From Aquitalea aquatica (GTDB taxonomy: Bacteria; Pseudomonadota; Gammaproteobacteria; Burkholderiales; Chromobacteriaceae): a stretch of 64,000 nucleotides of DNA. The stretch is taken from contig NZ_JACERN010000039.1 of NCBI RefSeq assembly GCF_013911085.1, forward strand, positions 310,001-374,000, given 5' to 3'. Both the position numbers and the translations under genes were made by a program. How positions within the stretch are numbered: the first letter of the stretch is position 1; each line of letters opens with the position of its first letter. The notes under the pieces are model-generated. The model saw only the letters and a list, made by a program, of their open reading frames with translations. It was not told where the DNA came from and ran no database searches. Of the stretch, positions 46,175-53,034 are shown piece by piece.

Positions 46175-46552
46175 TTACTGCTGACGCTGCTGCAGCAGCT
46201 CGATTTCAGCATCGCTCAGCACCCAGATACGGTTGATATTGCCTTGCAGATCCAGCGTGATGCCGACCGTCTGCCCCACCAGGGTGGGCAACTGGCCGGT
46301 GAGCAGGAAGCGGTTGTCGCCGTCGTAGATGCGCAGGCCAGGTGCGGTGGCATAGCTCTGACCGGTGGGGATCAGTGTCGCCAGCAGCGCGCGCAGCAAG
46401 GAGCTTTCGCTCTTCACGAAAGTGACGGTGTTGTTGTCCACGCTGGAGATGGTGCCGGCCAGGATATTGGCGGGCAGCAGTCTGTTCACGGCTATGGCTG
46501 GCAGTGACAGCAGGCAGAGCAAGAGGGCGGTGATGAGTGTTTTCATAATCAA
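46175..46552 (-). CDS. Small secreted protein of unknown function
   Basis: No family recognised. The 125-residue product starts with a likely signal peptide (MKTLITALLLCLLSLPAIA, from the second ATG at 46546), so a periplasmic location is expected. The mature part looks beta-rich, with AGTISSVDNNTVTFVKSESS and a repeated VGQTV/NRLL pattern, and ends in a charged glutamine-rich tail. It lies 36 bases upstream of miaB on the same strand. Its own upstream region is the long spacer before rbsK. Confidence 0.72.
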   Translation of the reverse strand: MIMKTLITALLLCLLSLPAIAVNRLLPANILAGTISSVDNNTVTFVKSESSLLRALLATLIPTGQSYATAPGLRIYDGDNRFLLTGQLPTLVGQTVGITLDLQGNINRIWVLSDAEIELLQQRQQ

Positions 46553-46993
46553 ATGAATGTGTTGGCCGATTTTAGCACAGCCGGCCTGCTGGCGCAGGGG
46601 ACTTGTCGGCAGCGCCAGCGCGGCTTTTTCCTGCTGCGGTGCGGCAAGGGCAAGTAGGAATCCTTATCGGGCAAGGGGGCGATGATTTGTGCGCTGCAAC
46701 TACATATTCACCGTGATTGGCACCGTCGTGGTGCATGTCATGGGCTAAGGCCGGCACCTGGTGGATGGTCTTGCACCATGGTGTGGTTTTTTTTCGCTGC
46801 CATGTAGTTGAAAACTTACATTTATTGCGTGTTGTGCTTCCACCGACATGCCGGCTCTGCTATAAGTTCACCCAATTGCTGATTACGTTTTAGCCTTTAA
46901 TGAACAGCGGCCTGCCACTGCCTGCGTCAGCCGTGTCACATGACACCGCCGCGCTTGCGCTTGTTGGTGGCGCTGCGCCTGGAAAGACAAGAC
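46553..46993. other. Divergent intergenic region before the ribose operon
   Basis: This 441-base spacer separates the minus-strand secreted protein from rbsK. It holds a GC-rich hairpin (46588-46619) with T5 a few bases downstream, a CACCATGGTG palindrome near 46780, TATAAG at 46861-46866 that could be a -10 box, a Cra-like sequence (46878-46894) and the inverted repeat GTGTCA-CA-TGACAC (46933-46946). I see no convincing gene; a 61-codon minus-strand frame here has no ribosome site. Confidence 0.6.
46878..46894 (+). promoter_or_regulatory. Candidate operator for the LacI/Cra-like regulator
   Basis: GCTGATTACGTTTTAGC resembles the asymmetric Cra site (GCTGAAACGTTTCAGC) with one extra T in one half. 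It lies 12 bases after a possible TATAAG -10 box, a position where a repressor would block transcription of rbsK and the genes after it. The regulator encoded at the end of the operon is Cra-like, which is why I connect them. Confidence 0.4.
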
Positions 46994-47881
46994 ATGAGCC
47001 GAGTTTTGCTGATCGGTAGCATCAACATGGACCTGGTGGTGGAGGCGGACAGCTTTCCACGCCAGGGTGAAACCCTGTTCGGCCACCGCTTTGCCACTTA
47101 TCCCGGAGGCAAGGGTGCCAATCAGGCGGTGGCCGCTGCCCGGCTGGGCGCGGCAGTCAGCCTGATCGCCTGCCTGGGCAAGGATGCATTTGGCGACCAG
47201 TTGCTGGCCGGCCTTAAGGCCGAGGGCATCGATACCCGCTGGATCAGCCGCGTGGATCAAGCCACCGGCATGGCCAGCATTACGCTGGCCGGTGGTGACA
47301 ATGCCATCATGGTGGTACCCGGTGCCAACCACGCGCTGCAGCCCGCCCAGCTGGATGCGGCCGAGCAGGCCTTCATCGACGCCGATGTGGTATTGGCCCA
47401 ATTGGAGGTGCCACTGGCCACGGTAGAGCATGCCGCCATGCTGGCGGCGCGCCATGGCAAGCCCTTCATCCTGAATCCGGCCCCGGCCCAGTCCTTGCCG
47501 GAAAGCTTGCAGCAGCAGGTTTCCCTGCTGACTCCCAATGAATACGAACTGGCCATCGCCCTGGCCAGCCAGCAGCCCTGGCAGCAATTGCTGAGCAGCC
47601 GCCCGGCAGGCATCGTGATGACCCAGGGCAGCCAGGGTGCCAGTTATGCCGACGCGCAGGGCAGCCTGCAGCAGATTGCCGGTTTCCCGGTGCTGGCGGT
47701 GGACAGTACCGGTGCCGGCGATACCTTTAATGGTGCGCTGGCGGCATTCTGGCCGCTGGGTCTGGCCGAGGCGGTGCGTTGTGCCAATGCCGCCGCGGCG
47801 CTGTCGGTGACCAAGCAGGGCGCGCAGAGCGGCATGCCCACGCTGACCGAACTGCAATATTTTCTGGAACAACACGCATGA
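46994..47881 (+). CDS. rbsK: Ribokinase
   Basis: Ribokinase (295 residues) phosphorylates D-ribose to ribose 5-phosphate in the cytoplasm. The PfkB-family motifs are YPGGKGANQAVAAARLGA (sugar site) and DSTGAGDTFNGALAAFW with the catalytic aspartate near residue 243. ATG 46994 is chosen because GGAAAG precedes it by seven bases and it gives the family N-terminus MSRVLLIGSINMDLVVEADS. The frame is open to 46940. Its stop overlaps rbsD by four bases (ATGA). Here rbsK is first in the operon rather than fifth as in E. coli. Confidence 0.96.
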   Translation: MSRVLLIGSINMDLVVEADSFPRQGETLFGHRFATYPGGKGANQAVAAARLGAAVSLIACLGKDAFGDQLLAGLKAEGIDTRWISRVDQATGMASITLAGGDNAIMVVPGANHALQPAQLDAAEQAFIDADVVLAQLEVPLATVEHAAMLAARHGKPFILNPAPAQSLPESLQQQVSLLTPNEYELAIALASQQPWQQLLSSRPAGIVMTQGSQGASYADAQGSLQQIAGFPVLAVDSTGAGDTFNGALAAFWPLGLAEAVRCANAAAALSVTKQGAQSGMPTLTELQYFLEQHA

Positions 47882-48276
47882 AAAAACTGGGACATCTGAA
47901 CCGCGACATCGCCCGCGTGCTGGCGGGCATGGGCCATACCGATAGCCTGGTGATTGCCGACTGCGGCCTGCCAATTCCGCCTGGGGTGGAATGCATCGAC
48001 CTGGCACTGGCGCTGGGCGAGCCGGGTTTTGCCCGTGTACTGGAAACCGTCCTCGCCGATTTCCAGTGTGAGCGCGCGGTGTTTGCCGACGAGTGTCGCG
48101 CACATAACCCGGTGGTGGTGGAAACGGCTGCGGCCTTGTCGCGGCAGGGCGTGGCGCTGGAGTGGGTGAGTCATGAAGAATTCAAGCAACGCTGTCAGGC
48201 TGCGCGGGTGGTGATCCGCACCGGCGAGTGCACTCCCTACGCCAATGTGATTCTGCATTCCGGCGTGATTTTCTGA
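47878..48276 (+). CDS. rbsD: D-ribose pyranase
   Basis: RbsD (132 residues) interconverts pyranose and furanose forms of ribose, supplying the form used by ribokinase. The catalytic histidine is H20 in LAGMGHTDSLVIADCGLPIP, and the C-terminal signature TGECTPYANVILHSGVIF is present. It overlaps rbsK by four bases and lies ten bases before rbsA. Confidence 0.96.
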   Translation: MKKLGHLNRDIARVLAGMGHTDSLVIADCGLPIPPGVECIDLALALGEPGFARVLETVLADFQCERAVFADECRAHNPVVVETAAALSRQGVALEWVSHEEFKQRCQAARVVIRTGECTPYANVILHSGVIF

Positions 48277-48286
48277 GGACCAGACC

Positions 48287-49777
48287 ATGAATGTCGTCAT
48301 GCAGGGCATCAGCAAGGCTTTTGGCCCGGTCCGCGTGCTGGAAGAGGTCGACTTTGCCATTGCCGGCGGCGAAATCCACGCCCTGATGGGCGAAAACGGC
48401 GCCGGCAAATCCACGCTGATGAAGATTCTCAGCGGGGTATACCGTAGCGACGGTGGTTCCATCCGCATTGATGGCCAGCCGGTGGAGATTCGCTCCACCC
48501 GTCAGGCGGAAGCCTGCGGCATTGCCATCATCCACCAGGAACTGAACCTGATTCCGCAACTGTCGGTGATGGAAAACCTGTTTCTAGGCCGCGAGCCGTC
48601 GCGCTTTGGCGTGATCGACAGCGCCCGCATGCGGCGTGAAGCCGCAGCCCAGCTGGCCGCATTGGGTGCCAGTGCGATCGATCCCGAGGCGGAAGCCGGC
48701 AGCCTGTCCATCGGCCAGCAGCAGATGGTGGAAATTGCCAAGGCGCTGGCCATGGATGCCCGCCTGCTGATCATGGATGAGCCTACTGCTGCGCTGACCG
48801 AACGCGAGATCGATACCCTGTTCGGCCTGATGCAGGCGCTGAAGGCACGCGGTGTGGCCATTGTGTATGTGTCGCACCGCATGGAAGAGATATTCCGCAT
48901 CTGCGACAAGATCAGCGTGTTGCGTGATGGCCGCTTTGTTGGTGAGCGGGTGATTGCCCGCACTGACTTTGATGAAGTGGTGCGCATGATGGTGGGGCGC
49001 GAGATTGGTGATCGATTCCCGCGCCGCACCGCCGCACCGGGTGCCGTACGCCTGCAGGTAACGGGGCTGGCCGATGCGCAGCATGTACGCGATATCAGTT
49101 TCGAGGTGCGCGCCGGCGAAGTGCTGGGCGTAGCCGGCCTGATGGGTGCCGGGCGCAGTGAAATCCTCAAGACCCTGTTCGGCCTGAACCGTCGCAGCGC
49201 AGGGACGGTGCTGCTGGACGGACAGCAAGTGGCGCTGGATAGCCCCGGTGCGGCGATTGCCGCCGGACTGGCGTTTGTAACGGAAGACCGCAAGAGCCAG
49301 GGCCTGGTGCTGGGCATGTCGGTACGCGAAAACGCCACCCTGGTGCATCTGCCGCAATACGCGCGGCTGGGTGTGGTGTCGGACGCGGCCGAGCAGCAGG
49401 CGGTGGCGGGGCTGATCGAGCAGTTGCGTATCCGCACCCGCGACGCCGAGCTGGAAGTGAAATCGCTGTCCGGTGGCAATCAGCAAAAAGTGGTGTTTGC
49501 CAAATGGCTGGCGCAGCCACCCAAGGTGCTGTTGCTGGACGAACCCACGCGCGGGGTGGATGTGGGCGGCAAGGCCGAGATTTATCACATCATCAACCAG
49601 CTGGCTGCTGCTGGCGTTGCCATCGTGATGGTGTCGTCGGAGCTGCCGGAAGTGATGGCCATGAGCAACCGCATCCTGGTGATTCATGAAGGTCGCCAGA
49701 CCGGTCTGTTCGAGGCGGCCAGCGCCACCCAGGAAAGCATCATGGCGGCCGCCACCGGCACCGCGCATGCCGCCTGA
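48287..49777 (+). CDS. rbsA: Ribose ABC transporter ATP-binding protein
   Basis: RbsA (496 residues) is the double-ABC ATPase of the ribose importer. The first domain has Walker A GENGAGKST, signature LSIGQQQMVEIAKAL and Walker B LLIMDEPTAAL. The second has the degenerate Walker A GLMGAGRSE, signature LSGGNQQKVVFAKWL and LLLDEPTRGVDVGGK. The altered second P-loop is normal for sugar ABC ATPases of this class. Confidence 0.97.
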   Translation: MNVVMQGISKAFGPVRVLEEVDFAIAGGEIHALMGENGAGKSTLMKILSGVYRSDGGSIRIDGQPVEIRSTRQAEACGIAIIHQELNLIPQLSVMENLFLGREPSRFGVIDSARMRREAAAQLAALGASAIDPEAEAGSLSIGQQQMVEIAKALAMDARLLIMDEPTAALTEREIDTLFGLMQALKARGVAIVYVSHRMEEIFRICDKISVLRDGRFVGERVIARTDFDEVVRMMVGREIGDRFPRRTAAPGAVRLQVTGLADAQHVRDISFEVRAGEVLGVAGLMGAGRSEILKTLFGLNRRSAGTVLLDGQQVALDSPGAAIAAGLAFVTEDRKSQGLVLGMSVRENATLVHLPQYARLGVVSDAAEQQAVAGLIEQLRIRTRDAELEVKSLSGGNQQKVVFAKWLAQPPKVLLLDEPTRGVDVGGKAEIYHIINQLAAAGVAIVMVSSELPEVMAMSNRILVIHEGRQTGLFEAASATQESIMAAATGTAHAA

Positions 49778-49798
49778 TTTCAGAGCAAGGAATACACA

Positions 49799-50737
49799 AT
49801 GACTCCAAAACAAAAAGCCACCCTGCAGCGTCTGGGCCCCTTTATCGCCCTGGTGCTGGTGTCGGTGGGACTGGCTGTGCTCAGCCCGGATTTCCTCACC
49901 GTGGCCAATCTGCTGAACGTGATGCGCCAGGTGTCCATCAATGCGCTGATTGCCTTTGGCATGACGCTGGTGATCCTGCTGGGCGGCATTGATCTGTCGG
50001 TCGGTTCCATTCTCGCGCTGTCCTCGGTGGCCATCGCTACCCTGATCCAGGCGGGGGTCAACCCGCTGCTGGCTACCCTGCTGGGGGTACTGGGAGGCGG
50101 GCTGATGGGCCTCTTTAACGGGCTGGTGATCAGCAAGGGCAAGGTGGCACCGTTCATCGCCACCCTGGCCTCGATGACCATTCTGCGTGGCCTGGCACTG
50201 GTGGTGTCTGGCGGCAGCCCGATTACCGGTTTCAACAGCGATCTGTTCTCCATGCTGGGGGGTGGCTATGTAGCCGGGCTGGTGCCGATTCCGGTGGTGT
50301 GGATGCTGATCATGTTTGGCCTGTTTGCCTTCCTGCTGAAGAAAACCGTGTTCGGCCGCCATGTGTACGCCACCGGCGGCAACGAAGAAGCCGCCCGCCT
50401 GTCCGGCGTGAAGGTGGATCAAATCAAGCTGTGGGTCTACACCCTGTCCGGTGCCATGTCGGCCATGGCCGGCGTGGTGCTGACCTCGCGGCTGAATTCG
50501 GCACAGCCGACGGCCGGCAGCGGTTACGAGCTGGATGCCATCGCCGCCGTGGTACTGGGCGGCACCAGCCTCACCGGCGGGCGCGGCTGGATCTTCGGCA
50601 CGCTGATGGGCGCGCTGCTGATCGGCGTGCTCAATAACGGCCTTAACCTGCTGGGGGTGTCGTCCTTCTATCAGCAGGTGATCAAGGGTGTAGTCATTTT
50701 GCTGGCGGTGCTGATCGACCGCAGCGGCAAGAAGTAA
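49799..50737 (+). CDS. rbsC: Ribose ABC transporter permease
   Basis: RbsC (312 residues) is the membrane channel of the importer. It has eight to ten hydrophobic segments and the permease loop EEAARLSGVKVDQIKLWVYT that contacts RbsA. GGIDLSVGSILALSSV and GGTSLTGGRGWIFGTLMGAL are family signatures. It lies 21 bases after rbsA. A perfect hairpin (50760-50778) separates it from rbsB. Confidence 0.97.
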   Translation: MTPKQKATLQRLGPFIALVLVSVGLAVLSPDFLTVANLLNVMRQVSINALIAFGMTLVILLGGIDLSVGSILALSSVAIATLIQAGVNPLLATLLGVLGGGLMGLFNGLVISKGKVAPFIATLASMTILRGLALVVSGGSPITGFNSDLFSMLGGGYVAGLVPIPVVWMLIMFGLFAFLLKKTVFGRHVYATGGNEEAARLSGVKVDQIKLWVYTLSGAMSAMAGVVLTSRLNSAQPTAGSGYELDAIAAVVLGGTSLTGGRGWIFGTLMGALLIGVLNNGLNLLGVSSFYQQVIKGVVILLAVLIDRSGKK

Positions 50738-50759
50738 GTACTGGTTTTCGTATCAACAA

Positions 50760-50778
50760 TGGCCCTGCGCCAGGGCCA
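50760..50778 (+). other. Hairpin between rbsC and rbsB
   Basis: TGGCCCTG-CGC-CAGGGCCA forms a perfect 8 bp stem with a three-base loop and no T run. Its position matches the idea that the binding-protein mRNA is kept more stable than the permease mRNA. Confidence 0.55.
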
Positions 50779-50816
50779 GTCAACGCAAGCTAAATCATTA
50801 ATCAGGGAGACTCACC

Positions 50817-51758
50817 ATGAATCGCATTCTTCACCCGCTGCTGGCCAGTCTGCTGGTATTCGGCATTGCTGCCTGTTCCAAGCAAGGCCCGGACAGCGCT
50901 GCTCCGGCTGCAGCCAGTGCACCTGCCGCTGCTGCCGATGGTCAGGTAACCGTCGGCCTGGCGGTATCCACTCTTAACAACCCCTTCTTTGTTTCGCTGC
51001 GCAAGGGTGCCGAAGACGAAGCGCAGAAGGACGGTATCAAGCTGATTACCGTGGATGCACAGGACGACCCGGCCAAGCAGCAGGCCAGCGTGGAAGACCT
51101 GATCCAGAAGAAGGTCAGCGTTATCCTGATCAACCCGACCGACTCCGCCGCCGTAGCCAATGTGGTGAAAGAAGCCACCGGCAAGGGCATCAAGGTGGTG
51201 TCGCTGGACCGTAGCGTGAACGGTGCCGAAGTCAGCGCCCATATTGCCTCGGACAACGTGGCTGGCGGCAAGATGGCTGGCGAGTTCCTGCTGGAGAAAC
51301 TGGGCGGCAAGGGCCGTATCGTCGAGCTGGAAGGCATCGCCGGCTCGTCTGCTGCACGTGAGCGCGGCGAAGGCTTCCACAAAGTGGTGGATGGCAAGGC
51401 CGATGTGAAACTGCTGGCCAAGCAGCCGGCTGATTTCGACCGTGCCAAGGGCTTGTCGGTGATGGAAAACATCATCCAGGGTAATAAGGACATCCAGGGT
51501 GTGTTTGCGCATAACGACGAAATGGCTCTGGGTGCGCTCAAGGCCATTCAGGCTGCGGGCCTGAAAAACGTGGTGGTAGTGGGCTTTGATGCCACCGCCG
51601 ATGCCGTGGCCGCAGTGAAAGCCGGCACGCTGGCCGCCACCGTGCAGCAGCAGCCCGAGCTGATCGGTCAGTATGGTATCCAGACTGCCAAGAAGCTGGC
51701 TGCCGGCCAGAGCGTGGACAAGTTCATCCCGGTGCCGCTGAATCTGATCAAGCAGTAA
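50817..51758 (+). CDS. rbsB: Ribose-binding protein, predicted lipoprotein
   Basis: RbsB (313 residues) captures ribose outside the inner membrane and delivers it to RbsC. The mature part shows the fold start VTVGLAVSTLNNPFFVSLRK and the ligand-site stretches IVELEGIAGSSAARERGEGF and GVFAHNDEMALGALKAIQAA. The N-terminus LLASLLVFGIAACSKQ contains a lipobox (IAAC) with the cysteine near residue 20, followed by an Ala/Pro-rich linker. It should therefore be lipid-anchored, unlike the soluble E. coli RbsB. It is encoded after rbsC in the same operon. Confidence 0.95.
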   Translation: MNRILHPLLASLLVFGIAACSKQGPDSAAPAAASAPAAAADGQVTVGLAVSTLNNPFFVSLRKGAEDEAQKDGIKLITVDAQDDPAKQQASVEDLIQKKVSVILINPTDSAAVANVVKEATGKGIKVVSLDRSVNGAEVSAHIASDNVAGGKMAGEFLLEKLGGKGRIVELEGIAGSSAARERGEGFHKVVDGKADVKLLAKQPADFDRAKGLSVMENIIQGNKDIQGVFAHNDEMALGALKAIQAAGLKNVVVVGFDATADAVAAVKAGTLAATVQQQPELIGQYGIQTAKKLAAGQSVDKFIPVPLNLIKQ

Positions 51759-51768
51759 GAAGCCATCT

Positions 51769-51793
51769 GCCGGAGGGGCTGCCTCACTCCGGC
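51769..51793 (+). other. Hairpin after rbsB
   Basis: GCCGGAG (51769-51775) pairs with CTCCGGC (51787-51793) across an 11-base loop. It has no T run, so it would be a weak terminator at most. A second repeat, AACCCCC with GGGGGTT (51825-51831 with 51850-51856), lies before the regulator gene. Confidence 0.35.
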
Positions 51794-51895
51794 CGGCTTG
51801 TAATACAATTGCTACATCGCGCATAACCCCCGCTGCTGTCATGGTTGCCGGGGGTTGTTGCCATCTGTGATCAATTCCTGACAGGAAAGCCCGCC

Positions 51896-52900
51896 GTGAC
51901 TGCCTACAAGCGTCTCACCATCGATGATATTGCCAGTCTCGCCGGCGTTTCGCGCACCACGGCCAGTATGGTGCTGAACGGCCATGCCGAACGCTACCGT
52001 ATTGCACCGGCCACGGTGCTGCGGGTGGAAAAAGTGGCACGCGAGCATCACTTCAACCCGTCGCAGTCGGCACGCTCGCTGCGCAGCAAGCGCAGCAACA
52101 GCATCGGGCTGGTGATTCCCGATCTGACCAACTCGGCCCATGCCGCGCTGGCCCAGGCCATGGAAAACCTGTGCCGCGCCAGGGATTATCAACTGGTACT
52201 GGTGACCAGCGACGAGGACCCGGCACGCGAGGCCGAAGGCATGGCACATCTGGTGGCGCGGCAGGTGGATGGCATGGCGGTGGTGCCCTGCAGCAGCGAT
52301 GCTACCCGCTATCAACCGTGGACTAGCCGGCTGCCGCTGGTGTTTGTCGACCGGCGCATTGACGGCAGTGGCATACCTTCCGTGGTGACCGATGCCACCG
52401 ATACCGTGGCGCGGCTGATCGGCAGCAAACTGGAGGAGGGCGTGCGCGAGGTGGTGTATTTTGGTGGCCAGCCCACGCTGTCGCCCAGTCGCGACCGTCT
52501 GGCCGGCTACCGCCAGGCCTTGCAGTCACACGGGCTGGCCGAGCAGGCGCACTGGGTGCAGGAGCGCGATTTCCAGCGCGCTTCCGGTTTTGCCATGATG
52601 CAGCAGTGGCATGCGCGTGAAGGGCGCTATCCGCAGGCCTTGTTTACCGCCTCCATCACCTTGCTGGAAGGGGTGCTGTCCTTCATGAGCCAGACCCATC
52701 ATTTGCGTGAAGCGCCATCCTGTCTGATGACTTTTGACGATCATCCGCTGCTGGATTGCCTGCCGATTCCGGTGGATGCCATCGTGCAGGATGGACAGTT
52801 GATGGCGGATCAATGCCTGCAACAGATCTTTTCCCTGTTGCAGGGCCAGCCACCGGCCAAGGCCGATGTGGCAATCTCTGCCAGAATCACCAGCCGTTAA
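51896..52900 (+). CDS. LacI-family (Cra/FruR-like) transcriptional regulator, probable rbs regulator
   Basis: This 334-residue regulator has an N-terminal LacI helix-turn-helix (LTIDDIASLAGVSRTTASMV) and a periplasmic-binding-protein-like effector domain (SIGLVIPDLTNSAHAALAQA onward). The hinge and core resemble Cra/FruR more than E. coli RbsR. The GTG start at 51896 is supported by AGGAAAG seven bases upstream. The frame is open to a TTG at 51845. Its place directly after rbsB suggests that it represses the rbs operon, with ribose or a ribose phosphate as effector, but this is inferred from context alone. Confidence 0.9.
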   Translation: MTAYKRLTIDDIASLAGVSRTTASMVLNGHAERYRIAPATVLRVEKVAREHHFNPSQSARSLRSKRSNSIGLVIPDLTNSAHAALAQAMENLCRARDYQLVLVTSDEDPAREAEGMAHLVARQVDGMAVVPCSSDATRYQPWTSRLPLVFVDRRIDGSGIPSVVTDATDTVARLIGSKLEEGVREVVYFGGQPTLSPSRDRLAGYRQALQSHGLAEQAHWVQERDFQRASGFAMMQQWHAREGRYPQALFTASITLLEGVLSFMSQTHHLREAPSCLMTFDDHPLLDCLPIPVDAIVQDGQLMADQCLQQIFSLLQGQPPAKADVAISARITSR

Positions 52901-53034
52901 GTCATGTCGGCCCGACCATTTCATGGTCTGCGGCGGATGTATGCCATTGACATCTATTTTTCAGAGTGGTGAGTGACGCTCTGCCCACAGCATGCTAATG
53001 TCGGGCGGCTGTCATTTATCTGCAAGGACGTTCC

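Noticed and set aside
45341-46507. A 388-codon plus-strand frame opposite miaB
   Set aside because: MiaB is certain from its six cluster cysteines; this frame also runs across the miaB start and the neighbouring gene.
46572-46757. A 61-codon minus-strand frame in the spacer before rbsK
   Set aside because: No ribosome site, odd composition, and it is not like any protein I know.
48287-49777. Degenerate second Walker A in RbsA as a sign of a broken gene
   Set aside because: GLMGAGRSE in the second domain is normal for sugar ABC ATPases of this class.
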